The translations under genes were made by a program, and so were the position numbers. Below, one piece after another: positions 36,875 to 46,500 of a DNA stretch of 64,000 bases. Origin of the DNA: Fabrea salina (lineage: Eukaryota > Ciliophora > Heterotrichea > Heterotrichida > Fabreidae). Each line of letters opens with the position of its first letter. Position 1 is the stretch's first letter. Location of the stretch: contig JALIHJ010000017.1 of NCBI GenBank assembly GCA_022984795.1, forward strand, positions 186,001-250,000. Direction: 5' to 3'. The notes beneath the pieces are model-generated. The model was not told the DNA's origin, did no database searches, and saw nothing but the letters and a program-made list of their open reading frames with translations.

Positions 36875-38791
36875 ATGAATAATCTGGAATGTTTGGTGTG
36901 CTTGTCGAAGTACAACTCAGTTGATAAAAGACCAGCTTGTCTTCCTTGTGGACATTCAGTCTGCAGAGAGTGCTTGGAAGATCTAATACAGGGTCTTTGC
37001 TGTCCTTTGTGCTGTCAAGCTTTTCCTGAAGTGGTTTCAACCAGTCAACTAAAAGACAACTGGTACCTTCTTGAAACTCTTGAGTTCTATGAAGTCAGAT
37101 GCTTCAACCACAAGGAGCGACTAGCTAAGCACTTTAGTGTACAAAAGACTTCTGCCTTCTGTGAAACTTGTGCTGAAAGGGAGGATTTGGATTTAGAGGA
37201 AATAGACTTAGGAACCCACTTAACTAACTCTAGTCTTGACTTAATTATTGAAAACCCTGACAAGGTTACTCCAAAGCTCAGGGCAAAGTTCAGAGAAATC
37301 CACACTAAGCCAAACCAAGAAAAAATTAAGTTGTTTAAGGAGCTCAATGAAATTGTGTCTGGGCTTAAGTGTGAAGTTCACACAAACCAAAGTGCGCAGT
37401 TTTTAAACCCAGAAGAAGCTAAACTAAGTTGTGACATGTGTGAGAATACAACTGGCTACCTAAGTATATTTGAAGAAGCCACTAAACAAGAACTTACTAG
37501 GTCAATCCAAAACTATGCTTATGAGATGCATTACGCTTACTTTTCGACTGAAGAAAAGGTTGTTCTTAAAAACGTTCATAACTACCCAACTGAGTTTTTA
37601 GTTAAGCTTTTCAAACAACTACTTTGTATTGACAAAAAAGACTCCAGTGAGTTTTTGTCTGCAGTATGCATTAACTGCTCAAACGAATTTACAAGAGACA
37701 ACTTGCCTATGGTTCTTGCCTGCCCAGGAACCCACATGATTTGTCTTGCTTGTGCTAAGTTTGAGACTAAGTGCCCTCTTGACTCTAGGAGTTTTAGTTT
37801 AGAGGAGTTAACTCCGTGGAACACTAAAACTTACACAGTTAAATGCCAAGGCTGTGGAGACTGGATGGACACGTTGAAAAAGTTACCCTTAGTTACTGCT
37901 TGCGGAAGGATTTTATGCGAAGTATGCTTTAATATGAAGTTCAAAGCTCTTTGTTTATGCAAGGTTTTTCATAAAAGTCCATCTCATAAGTCAGAGTTTT
38001 TGTGTGACATCTTTGAAAAAAACCAGTTGGGTTGTTTAAATCACCCATTTAATCTTGCATTCTACCTTGACACTGAAACTCTAAAGTGCTACTGCAACCA
38101 ATGTTCCCAAGGGAAACTTAACTTATTTAGTTTTTTGAATGAAGACTTAGAAGACTTTTTAGTTACTAAGTGTTTGGGAACTGGAGCTTGTCAGAACTCT
38201 ATAAGCAAACTTAAAAACTCCCAAAAGTTAGAAATGCTGCTTCGAAAACCGGTACTTCCAGCTCCTGTAGTTCAAAGAGCTGCCCAAGCAAAAGGAAGTT
38301 TTATACCCGAAACTCAAGCAGAAGGCTTTGAGGCAATCACCAGGTTTAGGACCGTTTTGCCTGGTGAAGCATCAACTGGTAAGCCTTGGGTGATAAATAA
38401 GCATCAAATAGAAGCTGTAGTGTTCGAAGTCAACAGACCTATACAACTTACTGGAGTAGGAATAGCTACTCCTCTAAGAGCTAGAGGAGTCTTAGAGTAC
38501 TTAAACATTACAGCTAGTGGCAGCACTCAGAAACTTTTAGAAAACCAAATCTTAGAAGGAAGCATCATTAAAGACTTTGTTTTTGAGAAGCCCTTAGTAG
38601 TTGATCCCCGCAGAGAGTACTTAATCGTATTTAAGATATCAGCAGACAAACTGTACAAAGGAAACCCCATGGACAGAGTACAAGTGGGTTCTGACGGAAC
38701 TATTTTTGAGTTTAAGCACCCCAACTTAGAAAACACGAACGGAAGACTAGATGTTTCAGGTCCACTTTTAAGAATGCTTTACAGTCTATAA
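36875..38791 (+). CDS. RING-finger protein with C-terminal PHR domain (probable E3 ligase)
   Basis: The 638-residue protein opens with a C3HC4 RING (about 5-47: CLVCLS, CLPCGHSVCREC, CCPLC). A Cys/His-rich region follows with B-box-like and further zinc-binding pairs (CNHKERLAKHFSVQ near 75; CINCSNEF, CPGTHMICLAC, CPLD near 260-310). The C-terminus (about 490-636) fits the PHR fold of PAM/Highwire/RPM-1 and TRIM45-like proteins: FRTVLPG, AVVFEVNRPIQLTGVGIATP, FVFEKPLVVDPRREYLIVF and GTIFEFKH. A RING plus PHR suggests ubiquitin ligation with a substrate-binding module. The order is seen; the activity is inferred. It overlaps the calmodulin-like gene tail-to-tail by 6 bp. 63 bp of A/T-rich spacer lies upstream. 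Confidence 0.82.
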   Translation: MNNLECLVCLSKYNSVDKRPACLPCGHSVCRECLEDLIQGLCCPLCCQAFPEVVSTSQLKDNWYLLETLEFYEVRCFNHKERLAKHFSVQKTSAFCETCAEREDLDLEEIDLGTHLTNSSLDLIIENPDKVTPKLRAKFREIHTKPNQEKIKLFKELNEIVSGLKCEVHTNQSAQFLNPEEAKLSCDMCENTTGYLSIFEEATKQELTRSIQNYAYEMHYAYFSTEEKVVLKNVHNYPTEFLVKLFKQLLCIDKKDSSEFLSAVCINCSNEFTRDNLPMVLACPGTHMICLACAKFETKCPLDSRSFSLEELTPWNTKTYTVKCQGCGDWMDTLKKLPLVTACGRILCEVCFNMKFKALCLCKVFHKSPSHKSEFLCDIFEKNQLGCLNHPFNLAFYLDTETLKCYCNQCSQGKLNLFSFLNEDLEDFLVTKCLGTGACQNSISKLKNSQKLEMLLRKPVLPAPVVQRAAQAKGSFIPETQAEGFEAITRFRTVLPGEASTGKPWVINKHQIEAVVFEVNRPIQLTGVGIATPLRARGVLEYLNITASGSTQKLLENQILEGSIIKDFVFEKPLVVDPRREYLIVFKISADKLYKGNPMDRVQVGSDGTIFEFKHPNLENTNGRLDVSGPLLRMLYSL

Positions 38792-39214
38792 CTTGGAAAT
38801 TCTTTTAAAGTCTTCAAAAGTAACATAGTCCAGTCCGTTGCTTGCAAACTGCAGCAAGCACTTAACTTCTTCGTTAGACACGTCTTCGCCTAAGCAGTAA
38901 AGAGCGTACTTGAGTTCCTCTACTTTGATCACTCCGTCTCTGTTTCTGTCAATAGAGTCAAAGATTTCTTTAAGCATTTTTTCTTCTGCGTCAGTTTCCA
39001 TCATCTCATGCATCACCCTTTCAAACTCTTCAAACTGTATTTTTCCGTCTTGGTTTGTGTCAATTTTTTCAACTAGTTCTTGAATTTGTTCTTGGGGAAT
39101 GTTCATTCCTTGGTGCATGATGAAAGTTTCGAGTTCTTTAATGTCAATAAACCCGTTCCCGTCTCTGTCCAGTGCCTGAAACTGATCTTTAATTAAGTTT
39201 TCACTGTCACTCAT
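38786..39214 (-). CDS. Calmodulin-like EF-hand protein
   Basis: The 142-residue protein starts MSDSENLIKDQF and contains four EF-hand units. Loops 1-3 are canonical: DRDGNGFIDIKE (16-27), DTNQDGKIQFEE (52-63) and DRNRDGVIKVEE (89-100). The fourth (about 125-136, ASNGLDYVTFED) lacks the first Asp ligands and probably does not bind calcium. Length and spacing fit calmodulin or centrin, but the divergence from calmodulin and the lack of the centrin N-terminal tail leave the subfamily open. It is likely a calcium sensor for cortical or ciliary functions. The frame is open further upstream only with non-ATG codons, so I chose the ATG at 39214. That is 3 bp from the divergent neighbour's ATG. It ends in TAG. 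Confidence 0.92.
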   Translation of the reverse strand: MSDSENLIKDQFQALDRDGNGFIDIKELETFIMHQGMNIPQEQIQELVEKIDTNQDGKIQFEEFERVMHEMMETDAEEKMLKEIFDSIDRNRDGVIKVEELKYALYCLGEDVSNEEVKCLLQFASNGLDYVTFEDFKRISKL

Positions 39215-39217
39215 AAT
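39215..39217. promoter_or_regulatory. 3-bp divergent spacer between start codons
   Basis: Only AAT separates the ATG of the calmodulin-like gene (minus) from the ATG of the PGAP2-like gene (plus). Each gene's promoter and leader must overlap the other's first codons, unless one start lies further in. The regulatory role is inferred. Confidence 0.4.
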
Positions 39218-40009
39218 ATGGAAGACAACGACAAACAACTCAAAAACCCTTCTTCAAGGTCACTTTTTTCTTCTCAAACAAAAGATGGGAAGGTAAGTTT
39301 CAGTGTAAACATCCCAAAGTTGATGTTCTTTCTTTCAGGGATGATGCTGATTTTGGTTTACACCAACATAACTTTGGCCTGTCTGACCAACTTTAATTGC
39401 CGAATTTTCATACCGTCCTTCATTTACTTGGGGTGCTTTAGAGGCCATGACCGGCTTTTCATAGTAGCCTGCACTTACTATGCTTTAGTGCTTCCTTTGC
39501 TTTATGTAGGAGCTTACTTCCATTTTAGGTCTGTGGCCACTGAGACTTTTAAACTGGGATTTAAAGCTTTTGGATTTATTTCAGCAGTGAGTTTGCCCGT
39601 TATTGGACTTACTGATGAAGTGAATGCTGTGCACAGTATTCCTTGGGAACCTATAAACAAGTTTTTCTGTATGATATTTTTAATTTCAAACGTTGCTTGG
39701 AGTTTGCTGGCGTACTTAAGTTTGCGCAAAATGTCTCCTACACTCAATTCAAGTGAAAAAAAGTGGTATTATGCCCTAAACGCTATGATGGGTTTACTTG
39801 CCTTTTTAGGAGTGTTTTACTTGCTCCAGTGGAAGTATGCCTATTCAGTGTCAGCAGGACTTTTGTTCAACGAAAACATCCAAGCTTTGTGTGAGTGGGC
39901 AATACTCACCTTAGGCATCCTTGCCCCAACAGTGTTTTCTCAGTTCTTCAGAGGCTTCATACTGAGTTTCAACGTGTCAAGTCAAAGTTTAGAGATGACT
40001 CAAGTTTAA
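39218..40009 (+). CDS. Frag1/DRAM/PGAP2-like membrane protein
   Basis: The 263-residue protein has a soluble N-terminus of about 30 residues and six hydrophobic segments (about 33-55, 75-105, 112-130, 145-170, 185-205, 222-245). The order of features (a Pro-containing first extracellular loop, a conserved CxEW near the sixth span in the form ALCEWAILTLG, and short loops) recalls the Frag1/DRAM/Sfk1 family. That family includes PGAP2, which remodels GPI-anchor lipids in the Golgi, and the autophagy regulator DRAM. I cannot decide between these. GPI-anchored surface antigens are abundant in ciliates, which fits a PGAP2 role. Its ATG is 3 bp from that of the calmodulin-like gene. Confidence 0.62.
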   Translation: MEDNDKQLKNPSSRSLFSSQTKDGKVSFSVNIPKLMFFLSGMMLILVYTNITLACLTNFNCRIFIPSFIYLGCFRGHDRLFIVACTYYALVLPLLYVGAYFHFRSVATETFKLGFKAFGFISAVSLPVIGLTDEVNAVHSIPWEPINKFFCMIFLISNVAWSLLAYLSLRKMSPTLNSSEKKWYYALNAMMGLLAFLGVFYLLQWKYAYSVSAGLLFNENIQALCEWAILTLGILAPTVFSQFFRGFILSFNVSSQSLEMTQV

Positions 40010-40041
40010 CCTAGCACTAGTTATATACAAGTTACTTACAC

Positions 40042-40494
40042 TTAAAGGTTCACTTTCTTGCCCTTGAGCATAGCATAGCGGGTATCACCAGACGAAACAG
40101 TATCTCTGAAAACAAGAGCAGTGCCTTCTTGTCTGATAACCCACCTGTTTCCAATTTCTAAACCATCTTCTTGGATCTTATCTAAAACTCCTCCATTTTC
40201 GTCTGAATCAAGAGCTGACTGCAGCCGAGAAACTTCAGACTCAAGTTCTGAAACTTTTTCTCTGAGTTCGTCTAGGTCTCCAGACTGGTTTCTTTCTAGT
40301 CTTTCTAGTCTTTGTTTGATTTCTCGAAGGTCGTCTTCAACATCTTCGTCTGCAGAAGTGTCTGCTTCGTCGTAAATCTTTTGCAAAACGTCAGTAAACT
40401 GCGAGCCAAGGTCGTCAATGTCGTCTGGCAAGTCTCCTTGACAAGTAGCTTGGGTAGCCAAAGCTACCAGCAGCACAACAAAGCCTAGTTTCAT
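40042..40494 (-). CDS. Secreted coiled-coil protein
   Basis: The 150-residue protein has a clear signal peptide (MKLGFVVLLVALATQATCQG, cleavage probably after Cys19). An acidic region follows. A strong heptad coiled coil runs from about 54 to 95 (LREIKQRLERLERNQ, LREKVSELESEVSRLQ). A compact C-terminal segment (about 110-150) contains NRWVIRQEGTALVFRD and ends KGKKVNL. I do not recognise a family. The layout suggests an oligomeric secreted or granule protein, as expected of extrusome or cortical-granule contents. That is inference only. Confidence 0.72.
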   Translation of the reverse strand: MKLGFVVLLVALATQATCQGDLPDDIDDLGSQFTDVLQKIYDEADTSADEDVEDDLREIKQRLERLERNQSGDLDELREKVSELESEVSRLQSALDSDENGGVLDKIQEDGLEIGNRWVIRQEGTALVFRDTVSSGDTRYAMLKGKKVNL

Positions 40495-40580
40495 TTTATT
40501 TTTAGAATAAAAAACCTAAATAAAAGTTTGGTTTTTGTCGGATTAAATTCTTTGAAACTAAAACAACTACTCAATAAAAA
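40495..40580. promoter_or_regulatory. 86-bp divergent intergenic region
   Basis: The longest gene-free stretch in the window. It separates the secreted coiled-coil gene (minus) from the dynein gene (plus). It is very A/T-rich, with AATAAAAAACCTAAATAAAAG near the minus start and CTCAATAAAAA immediately before the plus ATG. No other elements are recognised. Confidence 0.4.
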
Positions 40581-43500
40581 ATGGTTGAACCTTTTCAAGG
40601 TGAAAGCGAACTAGGCCTTGCATCAGTAGAAAAGCTTAGTGAGCACGTTAACCGTGTAAGCAGTGTCATGCTGGACTTAGAAGACGACCGCCTTTACAAC
40701 TTGCTCCACACTCCCGAGAACCAAGACATCCTCTCTTCATTTATCAAGGACCCCCAACGCAAAGTTCTTTCCGTAACTAAGTCCGAAGACGAAGTGAGTC
40801 TTTCCTCGGAAGTAGCTTACAAAGGCCCAACCCACGCAATGGTAGCTTTTGTTAAAAGAGAGGGCCAGAGCTCCCTAGAAGACGCTCCTCTAGGTCCCCA
40901 AATTCAAGTCATGAACCTCAGTTACATAAGTCCCGACTCTACGCCTTTTGAGCTGCTCCACACATACCTGCAGTCGTGCTTTGCGCCTCTTTTCAACTCT
41001 TACAAAGGCATGACTCCTGAAGAGGAAGGAAAAGTCGACACCAAACTGGGTCTGTCCACTGTGCAGAAAAAAATTTCCGAAATGATGCTGGCTTTAATGC
41101 AGTGCCAGCAGAACGTTGAAATCCCTGAAGTCCACCTTGTCATTGATTCCCAAGTCAAGCAAAGAGTCAATGAAGCCAAAAACGAAAACAGAAAAATTTC
41201 TGTGGAACTCTTCGAAGACTTAGTAAACGACAAAGAGTTCCTGGGGAACCTTATATCTTGTGTGGACAGGTGGATTCATGAAATCAGAAAGGTAACTAGA
41301 CTCTCCAACAGGGACCACTTAGCTCCTAGCATACTTCACGAAGTTAACTTTTGGGAGTGCTTAACTAAAGCCCTTACTAACATTGACCAGCAACTGAAAC
41401 AACCCGAAGTCACTATTACCTTGGACATCCTTAAACAGGCCAAAAGAGTCCAAGCCATGATGAGTTTTAACGCTGACACTGGACTAGACCACGCCCTCCA
41501 AAACTGCAGCACTTACAACATCCTTATGAAAGACTTCCCTGCAAACAAGTTGCTCTCAGCTGACACCATTGAAGGAATCCAAGAAGCCATTGTAGCTATT
41601 TTCACCCACATGAAAAAACTCAAGCACAACGACACCTACCCCCTTATTCGGGCCCAGCAAATAGTTGACTTGGTATCTAAGGACATGGGCAACCAGTTGC
41701 TGAGGATCCTCCACAGAGAAAGACTTATGAGTTTGGACTGGGAGGACTTTAACTCTTTTATGAAGCAGTGCCACAGTCTTTTTGCCACTTGGGAAGAACA
41801 GTACAAACTCTTCAAAGACATCATCAGAAACCAAGCCAAAAGAAAAGGAGGCTCGGAAAGACTAGTCCCCAGAAGGAACTTCGAACACTCTCCCTTAGAA
41901 GCCCGAATTTCAGAACTCTTGAACTTCAGAAAGTCCCACGAAAAACTCCGCGAAGTAGTTACTAAAGTTTTTGGTGAAGAAAAACAAGAAGGCGAAGTCC
42001 AGGCTTTGAAAGAAATCAACTACGCTTACTCCCACTTTGCCACCTTTGACGTTTTGGACTTAACCAAAGAAGGCAGTGAAATGTGGGAACAAGCCCGCAA
42101 GCAGTACGAGCAAAAGATCGACAGAGTAGAAAGCCAAATAACTGCTAAGCTCCGCGACCGCTTAGGAAGTGCCAAAAGTGCCAACGAAATGTTCCGAGTT
42201 TTCGGCAAATTCAACGCTTTGTTTTTCAGGCCCCGGATTAGAGGAGCTATTCAGGAGTACCAAACCCAGCTGATAACTCAAGTCAGGAACGACATACAAG
42301 TGCTCCAAGAAAAGTTCAAAAAGCACTACAGCAACACTGAAGCTGCACTTGTAAGCAAAGTAAGGGACTTTCCTGAAGTCTCAGGAGCCATAATCTGGGC
42401 CAAACAAATAGAAAGAAGACTCCAAGTTTACATGAAGCGAGTAGAAGACGTGCTAGGCCAAGGCTGGGAACAACACCCTGAAGGAAAGAAGCTCCGAGAA
42501 ATAGGAGACGCCTTTGCCAAGAAACTCAACACGCAAAAACAAGTAGAAAAGTGGATAGAAGAAATGATGTCCTACTCTTCCAAGTTCGACTTCACTGACA
42601 GAATCTTTGACGTGGCTGTGCGCAGAGACCTCCAGGGAAACGAAACCTTAGAAGTGGTGGTTAACTTTGACGAAGAAGTTATAAACCTCTTCAAAGAAGT
42701 CAGAGCTTTGACTTGGCTGGGCTTCAAAGGACTCATTGCTATGAAAATCAAAGCAGACGACATCAAAACTTACTACCCCTACGCCACTAGTTTGCAAGAG
42801 GCTTTAAGGACTTACAACCAAACCTGCAAAAAAGTAGGCAACCAAGTTGAACAACTCGTAGCAGAGAACAAAAACGAAATCCAATCAATTCTGATGGAAG
42901 GCACTTCGCTTATGTGGAACTCAGAAGCAAGACTTTCTAAGTACGTGAAGAAACTCATGGAAAAAGTCATCAGCTTCGAAGAAAAAGTCCTTGAAATCAT
43001 TGACAAAACTAGCCAAATCGACCAAGAAATAGAAAACTTAAAGTCAGCCAGTATCTCCAAAGAAAACTTCGACCACTACATGGGCAAGATCCAAAGAATC
43101 ATTGATGACTTAAGTTTGAACGACTACTCAAACTTGGAGCACTGGGTAGAAAGACTTGACCAGAAAATAGAAACTGTGCTTAAAGACAAAGTCTCTGAAC
43201 TCATCAAACTCTGGGCGAACGAGTTCCAAAACTGGGACGAAATCAAAAAAGAAGCCAAGTTAATTGACTGCAACGTTGTCCACGAAATCAAACTTAAGGA
43301 CCAAATCCTTTACTTAGACCCTCCTCTCGAAGAAGCCAGGGCTTTTTGGAGCACCCTTCTTCACAAACAGCTTTTCATTGTGTGTGGCCAGAGCAGAATT
43401 GAAGCTACGCAGTACGAAATACTTGAACAAAGAACTCAAAAGGACTACTCCAACATCCTTAACGACTTGATAGACGAGATTTTACAAGCCTACGGAGTGA

Positions 43501-46500
43501 TGGACAAAGTGCTCGGAGAAACCAAGGACTACGTTAACACTTGGCTAGGCTACCAAGCTCTTTGGGACATCAACTCAGACGACATCTACAACGAACTTGG
43601 AGACGACATTCAGAGGTGGCAGGCTTTGCTGGACGAGATCAAACAAAACAGAGCTACTTTTGACAACTTCGAAACAGAAATCCACTTCGGAGCTATAGTG
43701 ATTGACTACAAAGCTGTCCAAACAAAAGTAAACAACAAGTACGACAGTTGGCACAGAGAAATCCTTACGAAGTTTGGGTCGAAACTAGGAGAGACTATGA
43801 GGTCCTTCCACACTTCAATAAACTCTGCAAGACTCCAGTTAGAAAAGCAGAGCTTAGAAACAGGATCCTCTGACGTAACGGTGTTTGTAACCGAAATTCA
43901 AGAACTCAAGAAAAACATGGAAGCTTGGGACCAAGAGATGACCAAATACCGCACTGCTCAAAGACTTTTAGAAAGACAAAGGTTCCACTTCCCCAGTGAC
44001 TGGCTGTGGATAGAACAACTTGAAGGTGACTGGTCTTCACTGCGCCAGATCTTGACCAGAAAGTCCCAAATGATGGAAAGCGAAATTCCAACTTTGCAAG
44101 CAAAAATCAACAACGAAGAAAAAGCCCTTAACGAGAAAATCAAGGAACTCGAAGACTCCTGGAAAGACACAAAACCCTACAGCGGAGAACAGTCTCCTTC
44201 CCAGGCCCTTGAACAACTAGGAACTCTTGAAAACAAGTTAAAAAGAGTCAGTGAACAGTATTCAAAAGTCTGCAAAGCCAAAGAAGTACTCGACATGGAA
44301 GTTCCTGACACTGAAAGACTTGTGCCTTTGGAAGAGGAACTCCAAGGACTCAAAGAAGTTTGGACCGAGCTTTCAAGAGTTTGGTCTTACGTGGAAGGAC
44401 TCAGAGAAACTCCTTGGAGCGCCATAGTGACCAAAAAGATCAGGGAAACCCTTGACAAAGCTTTAGAAGAACTCAACGCACTCCCTAACCGACTTAGACA
44501 GTACGAAGCTTTTGACTCAATCAAAGGAAAGATCCAAAAACTCATGAAAGTCAACAAACTGATTTCAGAGTTAAAGTCTGAAGCACTTAAAGAAAGGCAC
44601 TGGAAAACTCTCAACCAAAGACTCAAACTTAGAAGAGGCATGGGCGAACTTACTCTAGGACAGGTTTGGGACAGCGAACCTTCTAAGCACGAAAAGTTCA
44701 TTAACGAAGTTATAACTCAGGCTTCAGGAGAACTAGCACTGGAAGAGTTTTTGAAAGGTGTAAGGGAGTACTGGCTCAACTACGTACTTGACTTAGCTAA
44801 CTACCAAAACAAGTGCCGACTCATCAAAGGCTGGGACGACTTGTTCGGTAAGTTAGACGAGCACATAAACTCCTTAAACTCTATGAAGATGTCTCCTCAC
44901 TACAAAGTTTTTGAGGAAGAAGTTCAGCCTTGGGACGACAAACTCCAGAAAATCAGAGTTCTTTTTGACATTTGGATAGACGTTCAGCGCAGGTGGGTTT
45001 ACTTAGAAGGAATCTTTTTTGGAAGTGCAGACATCAAACAGCAACTCCCCAATGAATTTTCAAAGTTCAAAAGCATCGACAACGAATTCACTTCTTTAAT
45101 GCGCAAAGTGTCTAGCAAGCCCCTAATACTAGATGTAATGGCTCTTCCAGGAGTCCAAAAAACCCTTGAAAGACTAAGTGAGTTGTTAGCTAAGATCCAA
45201 AAAGCACTAGGAGAGTACCTAGAAAAGCAAAGACAGGCCTTTGCACGGTTTTACTTTGTAGGAGACGAAGACCTTTTAGAAATCATCGGTAACTCCAAAG
45301 ACATAGTAAATGTGCAAAGGCACTTTACCAAGATGTTTGCTGGAATAGCTACTTTGGAGTCAGAAGACAACGACACCTTGAAGTCCATGAGTTCTAGAGA
45401 AGACGAAAGAGTTGCTTTTGTAAACCCTGTAGTCATTTCTGAAGACTCTGCTATTCACGCTTGGCTCGGCAAAGTAGAGAAACAGATGCAAGACAGTTTA
45501 GCTCACAAACTAGAAGAGTGCGTCACCAGAATCTCGGCCAACGAAGGGTTTTTGGAGTGCGCTTTAGAGTTCCCTGCTCAGATAATGCTACTTGCTTCGC
45601 AGGTGGACTGGTCTTACAGAATAGAAAGCAAAATGCCTGAGCAGAAGTTAAGTGAAGTTGAAGAATACACCATTGAAATGTTGATGAAACTAGCTGACGA
45701 AGTGCTTAGGGGACTCGAACCTCAGAACAGGAAAAAGTACGAGCAACTCATTACTGACTTAGTGCACCAAAGAGACGTAACAAGGAGTCTTATGAGTCTT
45801 GGTGTCCAAAACATCAAGGACTTTGAATGGCTGATCCACATGAGGTTTTACTGGTACCCTAAAGAAACTGACCCACTTAAAAAACTCAACATAGAAATGT
45901 CAAATGCTAACTTCCACTACGGATTTGAGTACTTAGGAGTGGGAGAAAAGTTAGTTCAAACTCCTCTGACTGACAGGTGCTACTTGACTCTAACCCAAGC
46001 TTTGCACATGAGACTTGGAGGGAATCCTTTTGGCCCAGCAGGCACTGGCAAGACTGAGAGTGTTAAAGCTTTAGGAGCTCAACTTGGAACTTTCGTGTTG
46101 GTGTTTAACTGTGACGAAACCTTTGACTTCCAAGCTATGGGAAGAATCTTTGTTGGTCTTTGTCAAGTAGGTGCTTGGGGTTGCTTCGATGAGTTCAACC
46201 GACTTGAAGAAAGGATGCTTTCTGCAGTGTCGCAGCAAATCTTAGTTATTCAGTCAGGCTTAATGGAGTGCCAAAACAAAATAGAGTTGCTGGGCAAAGA
46301 AGTAAAACTGAAGCCAGGAGTGGGTATTTTTGTAACTATGAACCCTGGTTACGCTGGAAGGTCAAACCTTCCTGACAACCTTAAGCAGCTGTTTAGACAG
46401 ATTGCTATGGTTAAGCCTGACAAAGAACTAATTGCTCAAGTGATGCTTTACTCTCAAGGCTTCACAAGTGCTGAAAAACTTTCTGGAAAAATAGTGTCAT

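Noticed and set aside
39215-39238. Calmodulin-like protein starting upstream of 39214
   Set aside because: It would need a TTG start inside the neighbour's coding region; the ATG at 39214 gives a normal EF-hand protein.
39291-39301. GTAAGTTTCAG as an intron in the PGAP2-like gene
   Set aside because: Only 11 nt, and removing it would break the frame.
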